From Laguncularia racemosa (taxonomy: Eukaryota; Streptophyta; Magnoliopsida; Myrtales; Combretaceae): DNA of 64,000 nt. Shown one piece after another: positions 11,501 through 22,364 of the stretch (positions are counted from its first letter, which is position 1; each line of letters opens with the position of its first letter). Made by a program: the position numbers and the translations under genes. Below the pieces are notes generated by a model. That model made no database searches. It was not told the DNA's origin and saw only the letters and a program-made list of their open reading frames with translations. Where the stretch lies: positions 310,001 to 374,000 of the forward strand of contig JBBMOL010000047.1 of assembly GCA_037954665.1 (NCBI GenBank). Direction: 5' to 3'.

Positions 11501-12288
11501 CTCTCCTGAGCAGCCATTGAGTTCGGAAAGCTCGAAACCCTGGGGTTTTGAGACTGCGCAAAAACCCTCGGGTCTTGAGCTTCTGGACATGGAGTTGATA
11601 ATGGAAATCCACATAAGCTAGGGTTTCCAGAGAACGCCGTTGGACCTTGGTTCAGCAGTGAACCTACCTGAGGTATTTTTCCGGTGAGGTTATTATGCCT
11701 CAAGTCCAAGCTGACCATTACTGGAAAATGACCGTACGACTCCGGAACTTCCCCGGAGAATGAGTTATACGACAGGTTCAGAGTTCCTGCGAGGCTCTCG
11801 AGCTCCGTCAAAGCTTCCGGCAAAGTGCCGTTGAGTAGATTCGAGGATAAATCCAAGTGAGTGAGGTTCTTCAGGGTTATGATCTGAGGAGGAATGGGAC
11901 TGGAGAGACAGTTCTGAGATAAGTCGAGAGAGAGAAGTGAAGTGGCATTGAAGAGATGAGTCGGGACTGGTTTGGAGAAGTTGTTTCTAGCGAGGTTGAG
12001 TCGCCTGAGTGAGTCGAGGAGACCGAGTTCGGAGGGAATGTAGCCTGTGAGGCCCCTGTTGGGAAGGAAAAGGGAAGTCACTCGGTTACGAGTGCAGACG
12101 ATTCCGGACCAGTGACAAGGGGTGGAGTCCGACTCATTCCATGAGTCAAGCGCACGAGTTGGATCGGAAGTAATAGCCGCTTTTAGTGCGAGTAAAGAAA
12201 GCCCATCGGAGGTTAAGCAAAAACACGGCGAACTTTTGAAAAACGAAACGAGAAGTAGAGCAGTAAGAAGGGGCAAATGCAATGGCAT
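8586..12288 (-). CDS. LRR receptor-like kinase, probable pseudokinase (two exons)
   Basis: Coding exons are 10983-12288 and 8586-9226, giving 648 residues. The intron is GT-AG, and the split Gly codon at residue 436 joins exactly in frame. The protein has a signal peptide (1-24) and an LRR N-terminal cap with Cys58/Cys65. About five LRRs span residues 68-215, with a Cys226/Cys234 pair after them. One membrane segment (about 269-293) is followed by an acidic juxtamembrane stretch and a kinase fold from about 345. Order and wording match the Arabidopsis At3g57830/At2g42290 group of plasma-membrane LRR-RLKs (about 660 aa). Catalytic residues are missing: the VAVK lysine is Arg376, HRD is HGN (474-476) and DFG is GFG (494-496). 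The protein is therefore probably inactive as a kinase and may signal as a scaffold, as is usual for this group. No frameshift or stop was seen, so this is the one gene likely to be functional. Confidence 0.93.
9227..10982 (-). other. Intron of the receptor kinase gene (1756 nt)
   Basis: The donor is CATG|GTAATG at 10983/10982 and the acceptor is TTGTTTCAG|GGGG at 9227/9226. It sits between the DYIRNGNL and LSWAERLRIAQGTARGL segments, a position where related genes carry an intron (from memory). It contains a (CCACCR)n trinucleotide tract at about 10747-10805. Open frames inside it have no domains. Confidence 0.9.
10747..10805. repeat. CCA/CCG trinucleotide microsatellite
   Basis: Imperfect ACC, GCT-ACC and GCC-ACC triplets run for about 58 bp inside the kinase intron, outside the coding sequence. 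Confidence 0.85.
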
Positions 12289-12612
12289 TGTGGGAGTGTT
12301 TTTGGAAAATAGTCTAGTGGAAGAGATGGAGGTTCATGCAGCAGTAGAAGTTAGGAGTGCAACGAGAAGTTGCCGAGGAGTGAGGAGGATAAAGAGAGAA
12401 GGGAGAAGAAAGAGACGGAGTAATGCGTTTGAAATTGTTGTGTGTGGGTGGTTTACGAGGAAAGGTGTGTGTGTGATAAAGATGCGGACAGAACAGAAAG
12501 TAGTCCGATGTGGACAAATGTGGTTTGGTTTGAATTCTCACGAGCAGTCCTTGTGTTTTCAAGTGTAGCCAGATTAGGTTTGGACTACATATCGTATTGT
12601 CTAGAACCTATG

Positions 12613-12620
12613 TTTATATA
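12613..12620 (-). promoter_or_regulatory. Candidate TATA box of the receptor kinase gene
   Basis: TATATAAA on the minus strand lies 325 bp upstream of the start codon. It implies a transcript start near 12585 and a 5' leader of about 300 nt. The leader includes pyrimidine-rich stretches, which are common in plant leaders. No transcript evidence is available. Confidence 0.4.
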
Positions 12621-12639
12621 TTTTTAAGGATATTGTATT

Positions 12640-14990
12640 GTAAGATTAGAAAATGAAAAACCAGGAGAGCAGATCTGGAGTTAGTTTGGAGCCTTCTGAT
12701 TAACACCTTTTTGAGTGTTGAAAGTAAAACACTAAACAACAGAGGATCCGACAATTATTTATTTAAAAGAAAAAAAAAAAAAAACTGATTACGGGATTGT
12801 AACATTTTCGTTCCTTTTTGTTGGAATCTTCACTTCTTCTTTCCTTTGATGAATTAAATGAGTCCTCTACAACACGAGCCAAGCCAACCCCAAAGGTAAG
12901 ATGATATAAAACGTCACTCTCATGTTCACAGAACCCATTCAGTTATTCTCTCTCTCCCCTTATAAAATGTTAGCATAATATATCCCCAGTACGGTATTTA
13001 AAACTATAAAATAATTATATATAACAACGGGTTGAATACTTTCTTATTATTTTAAAAAATTATTTGTATTTTTCTATTTTGAATTATATAATTTACATTT
13101 ATATTTTTTTAATTTTTTAAATTCTTGGTTTATGCACAGGTATCCATAAATAACTTTATTTTCTTTTAGACTGAAGGAAGTTAATGAAATAGTTTATATA
13201 TTTAGACTAGGACTCCTACTTACCCCCTTGGCTGGGACAGATGTGGTTAGCATTCAACTAACAAAAGGTGTCATTACAGCTTGTCCCCGTGAACATCGGA
13301 AACAATCATTTGATTCTTATACCATCTTTTCTCAAAAAAAAATAAAAATAAAAATAATCTCTTTTTTATGTTTTTTTTTTTCTACCAATACACGCATATC
13401 CATGTATACTTTTTTTTTTTTTTTTTATAATTTATGAATATCCATTTAAACATGAGATCTTGTTATTGTAAGTTATCAATATGAAACTTGAATTTTTTTT
13501 ATATATAAATTATGATATAACTTCTCAATTTATGATTTTACATAAAAAATTCTAATATATATAAAGATGAATTAGAATTTCTTTCATAGAATCACAATTT
13601 ATATAAAAACTTATTGTCAAGTTTTTTTTTAGGTGACTTATTCTAATAATTTCTCATTCAAGCTTTGCATAAAAGGAAATTAAATTTATAAAGTCTTAGA
13701 TGTGTGCAAAGAAGCTCAAGCGCGATTCAAACAATAATTTGTTGGGCTTGAAAATGATCACAAAATTGGGATCCACAATTTACAGCACGATTGGTAAACT
13801 TAAACACAATATGGGTTTAGGTTAATAAAAATCAACACAAATGTGTAAAACAACTTTAGAAGGAATGTAAAGCTTTCTTTTAAAAACCTATTATCTTTGT
13901 CCTTATAATTTTATTAAGTTCACCCTATAAATGTTTGGGCTTTATTTCACCTTGTAAATGTTTCTTTATTACTTAAAAAAGCATTTAATTGCTATATCTA
14001 ATAGTTTTAGCTTTATATATACTCTTTAGATTTACTTTTGCTATATATATATATGATAGAACTACTTTTGAAGTAAGTTTCTATTTTTGGTAAAAGAGGT
14101 GATTAAGTAGCACTTTATGAAAAACTAAAAGCTTGAGGTTAAGACAGACAAAGGTGCAATGTATATGGAAGTATTTGTAAAAGTTAATTTTATTATTGCT
14201 CTTTTTGCATTGAATATATAAGTATTCTATAGATTTATTTATAATTTTTTAATCGATAAATAGGTCTAAGCTAGACATAAGATACATTTGTTGGGTTGTG
14301 GGTTTTGATTTTCAGATAGGATTAATAAATGAATCGTGTCATAAGTTGAGATTTTTGAGATACAAATTTATTAAAATACCAATATGTGACATGACATGGT
14401 AACACGAATTACTAGCCCTACACAAAATTGGAGTTGCATTTCCCAAAGTTTCCCTTCTAATCTTTCAAAGTGACATGAATGAAAATAATTAACTTTATGA
14501 GTTTTAAAAGCTCTTCGAATAATAAGTTACACCTGATTTAAATCATTTCATTTTTGCAAAAGAAAAAAAGAAAATGGACTGCTTTTTAACAATGAGTTCA
14601 TTTGCAAAAATATAATATGTGGACTTTATCATATCTTTTTCAACCATTTGTTACTAACATCTATATAGCAATTAAAAAAAGAGAGAGAATTACAACACAA
14701 TATAGGCCATAATTTTTTTCTTTTTTTTTTGGGTAGATAGGGGGAATTTTATAGTATAGTTATTCAAAAGTGACTATATCATATAGTCATTTCCTAATTA
14801 TAATAAAATCGTTCCAAATACAATAAAAATAAATTACAATAAAAGAACCTATCAACGGTCTTGTAGAAGCTATTGACAATCTTTATGAACCTATAAACGA
14901 CCTTTATGAGATTCTGTCGAAAAGTTATTTTATATAGTAAAACACCCTTAATTATAGTAAAATAAAGGCTGTTATTATATGGTGTAATCA
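12640..14990. other. AT-rich spacer without a supported gene
   Basis: There are poly-A and poly-T runs (for example 12768-12784 and 13413-13427) and AT-rich sequence with stops in every frame. The short frame at 13228-13437 has no domain. No RNA gene or clear transposon end was found. Confidence 0.55.
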
Positions 14991-15250
14991 CTTTTGAGTA
15001 GAGATGGGTGCAGTTCAGTTTGATACGGTTCACCCCTCTAAATTGAATTAAGCCTAATATTATGGTTCGATTCTTTTTTTACTTTGAACCTAATTTTACA
15101 ATTCGGTTCATAATTTTTTTAATATAAAAAAGGGTTTAATTCGCAGTTCAAACCAAGAATCTTTAGAAGAAATTCTAAAGGAGGGCCTTTTTTATACATC
15201 CTACACAATCCATCAGGGTAACTACATATTGAAAAAAACTATTAAGTCAT
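14991..15250. mobile_element. hAT-like element copy 2, left part (split by the Ogre)
   Basis: The end at 14999 reads TAGAGATGGGTGCAG, preceded by CTTTTGAG (14991-14998). The subterminal part to about 15160 aligns with copy 3 near 42690-42835: ggttcgattc, a T-run, then a gaacctaa/caattcggttcataat pattern. The element breaks at 15250 after GTCAT and resumes at 27806 on the far side of the Ogre insertion. Confidence 0.65.
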
Positions 15251-15263
15251 TGCCCCTCTTTGT
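15251..15263 (-). other. Polypurine tract at the 3' terminus of the Ogre
   Basis: On the minus strand the sequence ACAAAGAGGGGCA fits the plus-strand priming tract of Tat-type elements. It should be followed by the LTR start TGTAAACACCCC. Instead it is followed at once by ATGAC, the target duplication, showing that the 3' LTR is absent. Confidence 0.65.
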
Positions 15264-15339
15264 AGTAAAGTTTGAAAAACTTAACTACAAAGACAAGAAA
15301 GACACCATTTTTGGCCTCTTGACTGAATGGATAACGCCT

Positions 15340-15900
15340 TGATTTGGCTGGGTATCTAGAATGTGTTCTCTAGTAGGAAAATGCTCAACGAGCTAATAAT
15401 CCCATGAGTATTTTGTGATGGTTGGTATTGCTTAGGAAATGGTCTTAAACAACCTAACAACCTAGAGCAATGTATCCTCTAAAAAGTGCTCTATGGGGTG
15501 ACTAATTGGCGATAGGAACCGTCTCAAGAATTGTTTAGAAATGTGTCATTGTAAGTGGAATGGCTGATGATAGGAAGCGTCTTATCGGACTAGCAACCTT
15601 GAAGAGAAGATTGTCTTAGGAAGCGGTCTTATGAGCTGGCTACCTGTCAACAGAAACGTCTGGCTAGACCAGCGACTGTTTGGGGAAAATATCTTCGAAG
15701 AGCGCTCTTATGAGCTGACTAATCGGTTATCGACACATTTGAAAAGTGCTCCTATGAGCTGACTAATTGATAGAGTCGAAAGGTACTCCTATGAGCTAAC
15801 TAATCGATAGCTTCAAAAGTGCTCCTGTGAGCTTTCTTCAAGAAAGGGTGTTTAGGAAAGTGCCCCTTTGCGGGCTAACTAACCTATAGCGAGAGGACAT
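15340..15900 (-). repeat. Short degenerate tandem repeats in the Ogre 3' untranslated region
   Basis: Diverged units repeat the phrases 'gctcctatgagctgactaat' and 'aaagtgctc' at roughly 45-60-bp spacing. They read like partial copies of the 122-bp unit described next, so the array probably expanded in stages. Confidence 0.6.
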
Positions 15901-16375
15901 GTCTCAAAAGGTGCCCCCTATGGACTGACGTTTTTGAAGGGATGTTTGGGAAAGTGCCCCATTGTGGGCTGACTAACCTATGGTGGGAAGCGTCTTCTTA
16001 GACTTGCGACCCTGGGGAAGAAATGTTTCGAAAGGTACCCCTACAGGCTGACCTTAGGAAGAGATATTGAGGGAAGTGCCCCATTGTGGGCTGACTAACC
16101 TATGCAGGGAAGCGTCTTCTTAGACTCGCGACCCTGGGGAAGAAATGTTTCGAAAGGTACCCCTACAGGCTGACTTTAGGAAGAGATATTTAGGGAAGTG
16201 CCCCATTGTGGGCTGACTAAACTATGCAAGGAAGTGTCTTCTTAGACTCACGACCCTGGGGAAGAAATGTTTCAAAAGGTACCCCTACAGGCTGACCTTA
16301 GGAGGCGATATTTAGGAAAGTGCCCCATTGTGGGCTGACTAACCTATGCTTTTGAAAATGCTTCTACTGAATGAG
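15900..16375 (-). repeat. 122-bp tandem repeat array in the Ogre 3' untranslated region
   Basis: The phrase CCATTGTGGGCTGAC occurs at 15959, 16081, 16203 and 16325, exactly 122 bp apart each time. The three complete units between them differ at only a few positions. The array lies between the integrase end and the polypurine tract. Hypervariable tandem repeats in this position are known for Tat/Ogre elements and can seed satellite DNA. Confidence 0.93.
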
Positions 16376-16844
16376 TTAAATGATTTGATGTTTTCATGAT
16401 ATGTGGATGATAGTTATTTACTTTAAGATGCTTACCAATTTATCGCGGATAGCAACCAAACAACCGAACCTTCGTGCTGGTTTACTTCTCCTTTGCTTAC
16501 TCTTACTTTAAAACAGGGTTGAAGATCTTGATGTGCTTCCTTTCTTGTGCGCATAGCTCTTTTGACGGTAGTGTTATCCTACTAATGCACCGGGTTCAAT
16601 GCTCAAAAGTAGGTAGAATTATATTACAACATTTATTGAAATTCATTATCGTTTCAATGTTTATCATTCATTAGTGAAGTAGTGGGTAATGTGTTTAGGA
16701 ATGTCTGTTTTAATGAGAATTGGTTGGAATTATCGACCATTCAGAGACATTAACTTTGCTTGTAAAAAAATGAAAAATGGACTCAACGAAACTTGTATTG
16801 AATATTGGCTTTCATAAACCTTGGCAAAATTTCAATTTCCTTGC

Positions 16845-18640
16845 CTAAGGATAGTACATCTTAACAGCGTCTGCATTAATGGAGTCTCTCAATTCCGGAC
16901 CATCCATTTGATTCAATATCAGAGCACCTCCTGACAATACCTTCTTCATCACATATGGACCCTCATAGTTTGGGGTAAATTTCCCTCTGGAATCTTGGGC
17001 ATTCGGGAGAACTTTTTTTAGCACCAGGTCTCCTTCTCTGAAGCATCGAGGCCTCATTTTCTTGTTAAATGCTCAGGCCATCATTTGTTGGTAACACTGG
17101 CCATGACACAATGCAGTGAGTCTTTTTTCGTCAATCAAATTCAGTTGATCAAGTCTCTTCTTCACCTAGTCTGATTCAGTTAACTGCGTTTCTGACAGAA
17201 CCCTGAATGATGGTATTTCAACATCGATTGGCAAGACTGCCTCAACGCCATATACCAATGAATACGGGGTAACTCTAATAGATATTCTAATTGAGGTCCT
17301 GTAAGCCATGAGAGAAAACAGCAACATCTCGTGCCAATCTTTATAAGTGACTGTCATTTTTTCAATGCTCTTTTTGATATTCTTGTTGGCTGCTTCTACT
17401 GCCCCGTTCATCTGAGGTCGGTAGGGAGTTGAATTTCTATGGTTTATGTGGAATTGTTGACATAAACTTGTCATTGATTTGTTATTAAGATTGGTACCAT
17501 TGTCGATGATGATTGACTCAGGAACTCCGTATCGAGCTATTATGTCCCTCTTCAAGAAACGAACTATTACCCCTTTGGTGACATTGGTATATGATGAAGC
17601 CTCTACCCACTTAGTGAAGTAATCAATTGCTACCAATATGAACCTGTGGCCATTGGATGCTGTCGGAGTGATTGGGCCGATTATGTTGACTCCCCACATG
17701 GAGAAAGGCCATGGTGCTGATAATAAGTGCAACTCGTTGGGTGGAGCGTTTATCCGGTTTGCGTACACTTGACACAAATGACAGTGCTTGACATATTTTA
17801 TGCAATCTGATTCCATGGTTAACCAATAGTAACCCAAACTCATGATTTTTCGGGCTAACATGTAACCGTTCATATGAGGTCCACATACCCCTTCGTGTAC
17901 TTCTTTCATCAGTTCATATTCCTCATTTTTGTCCATACATCTTAGCAAGGTGGTATCAGGCGACCTTTTGTAAAGCACAGACCCACTTAACAAGAAATGA
18001 CTTGCTACCCTTCTGAGTGTTCTTTGGTCTTTCTTGCTAGCTATTTCAGGGTATCTGCTTTCTTGGAGAAAAGTTTTGATGACGTGATACCAAGGCTTAT
18101 CATCTTGTGCTTTTTCAATTGCTAAACAGTAGGCGGGCCGATTTTTTATGTCTATTTTCAACGGTTGGACTTCGACTCCCCTTGTTATCTGAATTATAGA
18201 TGCTAGTGTGGTGAGCGCATCCGCAAACTGATTCTGAGTTCTTGGGACGTATGTGAAAGTGATTACCTTGAATTCTTCTATTAGCTCTGTCAAATTTTGA
18301 TGGTATGATACTAGTTTGGAGTCTTTAGTCTTGTATTCCCCTCTTGTCTGTAATATGATAAGTGATGAATCTCCGTATACTTTTAATTCACGGATTTTCA
18401 TTTGGTAAGCCATTTTGAGGCCGAGGATGCATGCCTCATATTCCGCGATATTATTAGTATATGGAAATGTGAGCCTTGTTGCTGAAGGGAATTCTGTGCC
18501 GTTTGGGGATATCAACACTGCCCCGATCCCACAACCGAATACATTGGTAGCTCAGTCGAAGAACATTTTCCACTTAGGGTTTCGCTCTATCCCACAATCT
18601 TCTAGTGGTATGCCTTCCACTGTTAATATATTTTCATTAG
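16845..18640 (-). pseudogene. Ogre pol, C-terminal part: second RNase H and integrase
   Basis: The second, archaeal-type RNase H runs from MFFD at 18555 to about 18200. Its acidic residues are visible in MFFD, NNIAEYEA and VYGDSS. Integrase follows: a His-His/CHLC zinc finger (to about 17765), then the core. The core has NGT.LNN after IIIDNG, and GAVEAANKN for the catalytic Glu. The first catalytic Asp of the D,D-35-E set is Asn (WGVNIIG; codon at 17685-17687), a G-to-A change. The C-terminal part has REGDLVLKKV and GPYVMKKV. Stops interrupt the frame at 18645-18647, 18552-18554, 17166-17168 and 17073-17075, and the last codons end at 16845. Confidence 0.88.
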
Positions 18641-18644
18641 GGAA

Positions 18645-20304
18645 TTAGGCTTGTGGCTCTTGGGAATCTCCCTCGACAGGGTGTTTTGCCAATTGGTCGG
18701 CTAAAGATTGCCCTTTCATGGAGTTTTGATTTATGTATGTGATATCAAACTTCGATAAGAGCATTTGCCATTTGGAGATTCTCCCTATCAAAACGGGTTT
18801 ATCTGCTAAGTACTTCAGAGGATCATATCTTGTCAGCAGCTCAATGTGATAGTAAAGGGTATATTGCCTTAACCGGTGTATGACCCAAATCAGAGCACAG
18901 CAAGTCCTTTCTACTTCTGAATACCTCTGTTCCCCCTCTGTGAATTTCTTGCTTAGGTAATATATGGAACGCTCTCTTCCTTCTTCATCTTTCTGCCCCA
19001 ACACGCATCCCATGGATTTAAGGAATATCGTGAGGTATAAGAATAAGGGCTTCCCTTGCTTTGGGACTATCAAGACTGGAGGCTTTATGAGATAGTCTTT
19101 GATCGTTTTGAATGCTTTTTCACATTCGTCGTCCCATTCTACTGCAACATTCTTTTTTAACAGACGGAATAGTGGACGGCACTTATCTGTGAGCTGTGAG
19201 ATAAAATGAGCTATGTAATTCAACATTCCCAGCAAACCTCTTACCTCTTTGACAGTACGTGGAGAAGGTAGCTCTAGTATAGACTTTACTTTGTCAGGGT
19301 CGATTTTAATGCCTTCCCGGCTTATGACAAACCCTAACAACTTGCCCGTTGTGACCCCGAAAGCGTACTTCTCCGGATTTAACTTGAGTTGGAACTTTCT
19401 CAATCGCTTAAACAACTTTCTCAGGATATCTGTATGGCTTTCTTCCTCTTTAGACTTGGCTATCATGTCGTCGACGTATACTTCGACTTCTCGATGCATC
19501 ATGTCATGAAGTATCGCAACCATGGCTCTCTAATACGTTGCCCTGGCGTTTTTCAAGCCGAAGGGCATGACTTTATAATAGAAAGTCCCCCATGTTGTGA
19601 TGAAAGTCATCTTGGTTTTATCCTCTTCAGCCATTCTTATTTGGTTATATCCTGAGAAACCGTCCATAAACAAGAAAAGATGGTTTCTTGTAGTGTTGTC
19701 CACTAGAACATCAATGTGAGGTAGGGCGAAGTTATCTTTTGGTGTCGCTTGGTTTAAGTCCTGGAAGTCTATGCATACGCGTACTTTTCCATTCTTTTTT
19801 AGCACGGGGACTATATTAGCTACCCATTCTGGGTAGTCAGATACTTCGATGAACCCTACTTCTAGCAATTTCTTGACTTCCTCTTTAATCTTTAGTAAGA
19901 TGTCAGGCGTAAATCTTCTCAATTTCTGTTTTTTAGGTTTGACATCTTCCCTTGTGGGAAGCTTGTGAATCACTATTGATTGGTCTGATCCTGGCATGTC
20001 GCCATATGACCAGGCGAACACATCTGCATATTCAGTTAACAGATCAATCATCTCATGTTTTTGTTTGGCACTTAAACTGGTCCTGATCTTGAGGTTTCTA
20101 GGTTTCTCAACACTTTCTAGATTTACTATCTCCACTGGCTCGTCAATTGAAATTCCGCTTTGTTCATGTTTTTGCCAATTTTCTTGTATTATTTCATGGT
20201 CAAGGATATCGCCTCCAACAACTGACCCAGCAGTGTTGGAAATGATATCAGTGTTTTCATTTTCTACCTGCGTGAAATGTCCCTGACGTTCGATGGTAGG
20301 AGAT
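18645..20304 (-). pseudogene. Ogre pol: reverse transcriptase and first RNase H
   Basis: This is the downstream exon of the predicted polyprotein. RT begins near 19910 with KLLEVGFIEVSDYPEWVAN and VRVCIDFQDLNQATPKDNF. The first catalytic Asp is in FLFMDGFSGYNQI, and the YVDD box is intact (about 19465-19480). A TAG at 19530-19532 replaces the codon between ATY and RAM. The following RNase H (PLFLYLTIF to about 18760) lacks the usual first acidic residue, typical of the first RNase H of Tat elements, where the second domain takes over. A TAA ends the frame at 18645. Confidence 0.9.
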
Positions 20305-20422
20305 CTAGGTGAAGTAAAATGAAAGCAGATATATATAAGTAAGACAAATTGTAATTTATTGAATTATGTAAAGAAGGCTCAATAAAAATTGTTTAACAAT
20401 TGTTCCCTATCCTTGAGCTAAC
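20305..20422 (-). other. Predicted intron between protease and RT in the Ogre
   Basis: On the minus strand, CACTAG|GTTAGC (donor at 20422) and a T-rich stretch ending ACTTCACCTAG|ATCTCC (acceptor ending at 20305) bound 118 nt. The intron contains stops in both flanking frames. Removing it joins the protease frame (AG of an Arg codon) to A, then TCT in the RT frame, giving an uninterrupted RSPTIERQGH. A spliced intron in this interval is known for Ogre elements. Splicing itself is not shown here. Confidence 0.65.
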
Positions 20423-22350
20423 CTAGTGTTATCAATAGGATAACAAAACCAATTATTGAGAGCTGGATGCTGTTTGGACGTGCGAGGGGTTAGGCTCCCA
20501 TTGCTGACGTCATCTTCGCTTATCCTTGGCTCTTGAATGGTAGTTGCTTGTTTGAATGATTGTTGGAGGGGTGGAATGCGCATTCGGGTGTAGCTTGGCT
20601 TCTCTTTCTTCCTGCCTTTGACACCTCTAGCTTGTGCTTCTTCTTGGGCTGTAGGAACGTACCCTAGTCCAAACGTCCCTTGCTACCCCTCCTTGAATTG
20701 ATGGCCTTCCTTGCTCGTCACCACATTCACCTCGTTGAATATCTGGAGACCAAGGTCTTCGGAACCATCCTCCCCAATGTAAGGTATGGCAGTTTCTTTG
20801 TAGATGGTATAATCTTGCTCTCCTAGTACTGTGACAATCTGCCCATTTGCGATGAACTTGACCTTCTGATGGAGGCTTGAAGGTATTGTTCTGGCGGTAT
20901 GTATCCATGGCCTTCCCAAAAGTAGATTAAAAGATCTTGGGATGTTAAGGACTTGGAAAGAGATGCAGAACACTTGTGGACTAATCTCTACTGGCAAGTT
21001 TATTTCCCCTACTATGTCTCTTTTTGACCCATCGAAAGCCCTGACCACCGTCGAGCTAGGTTTGATATTGCTTGGATTGACCCCCAATAAGTCGAGGGTA
21101 GCCAATGGGCAAACATTGAGGGACGACCCGTTATCGATGAGTACTCGGGAGACAATCGTGTCGTTACATTTCACCACTATGAATAGTGGTTTTGTATGTT
21201 GGTCCCCATCTTCTCCTAACTCTTTGGGGGAGAAAGATATCTGGTCCATGGTGAAAATAGAATCTGCCACATGACTTAATTTGTCTGTAGCGATGCCTTC
21301 CGGTACCCGGATCTGTTTGAGCACTTTGAAGAGTGCTTCCCTGTGGGGCTTGGAGGTTGTAAGGAGGCCTATGAGTGATATTTGGGCTAGAACCTTGTTT
21401 AGTTGTTCCATGATCTTATATTTGCTCGCCTTGACCATTTTTGTAAATGCAGCGAGCCCCTCTTCTTCTTCCTTTCCTATCTCCGTGTTGGGCTCCTCAG
21501 TTGAAATTTTATATTTCGGGTCATAAATTCTCCCAGAGTGGGTGATTCCTCCTACCATAGGGGGTCGTTCTTGCTCGAGGGTCTTATAGTCAAATGGTGC
21601 GGCCTTATACCTCTCTACGGGTATTGGGATGTTAAACAGATATCTCTTCTTTGGGATTTGTATCTCGGTTGATTGTCCTTTATAGCACTTTATGATCATC
21701 GGCTTTTGATTTGAATTGATCATGTTAACAGGCTTCTCCCTTTGTTTTGGTGGGTTGTCCTTTTTCTCAAACTCGGGCCCCCATCCGCTAGGCGACCCAT
21801 ACACAGTTGGAGTGTAAGAATAGTTCACCAGGTACTCGAATTTCCCATGTGATTCTCCCAATGTACCGACTGTTGGGTCTCCAGTTAACCATCTCTTTTT
21901 GATATGTGATTTAGGGGTTTTCTTTGGAGTTTGAAGGGAATGCCTTTTCTGCTGGTCTGTCACCTCTTGCTTGGAGGATTCTTTGGGAGCCGACTCTTCG
22001 GATGTGATCATATTGATTGTGGGCTTATGGTTGGGCAGTGGATTGGTGTGGACATTGGGCGCCGAGGTGTTAACAAAGTCCAGCTGCACAATCCCCGCGT
22101 CAATCAGATCCTGGATTTTGTTTCGAAGCCTCCAGCATCTGTCTGTAAAATGCCCCTCTTGGCCCATATGATAGTTACATTTGAGGCTTGAGTCAAAATT
22201 CCTAAGCTTATACCGGTCATTCGGGATCCCAAAGCTGATCAAATTATTCGCCCATAGCCGAGCAAAGACCTGGCTGAGCGGGATTGGGATTGGAGTGAAC
22301 TGTCTCGAGACTCTGGCAGCTTGGGCGTGATTTGCCGGGGAGTGCTGGCT
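20423..22350 (-). pseudogene. Ogre gag C-terminus and protease
   Basis: From about 22330 the frame reads TPIPIPLSQVFA and then a CNYHMGQEGHFTDRCW zinc-knuckle-like motif of the Tat type (C-x2-H variant), followed by RNKIQDLIDAG. The aspartic protease core is at about 21125-21160 with VLIDNGSSLNV, the usual DNGSS form of this lineage. A LLGRPWIH segment follows near 20890. A TAG at 20683-20685 interrupts the frame. After it the reading continues GLGYVPTAQEEAQARGVKG, the typical linker, up to the intron. This segment is in a different frame from the gag N-terminal part. Confidence 0.85.
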
Positions 22351-22364
22351 TGGGGTAGTCGTAG

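Noticed and set aside
12122..12568. 148-codon plus-strand frame over the kinase start
   Set aside because: It is antisense to the signal peptide and leader of the receptor kinase and has no domain of its own.
15900..16375. 122-bp repeats as a centromeric satellite block
   Set aside because: Only about four units are present, and they lie inside the Ogre 3' untranslated region, so an element-borne array is the simpler reading.
19996..22191. Plus-strand open frames opposite the Ogre gag-pol
   Set aside because: They are antisense shadows of the polyprotein and lack any recognisable domain.
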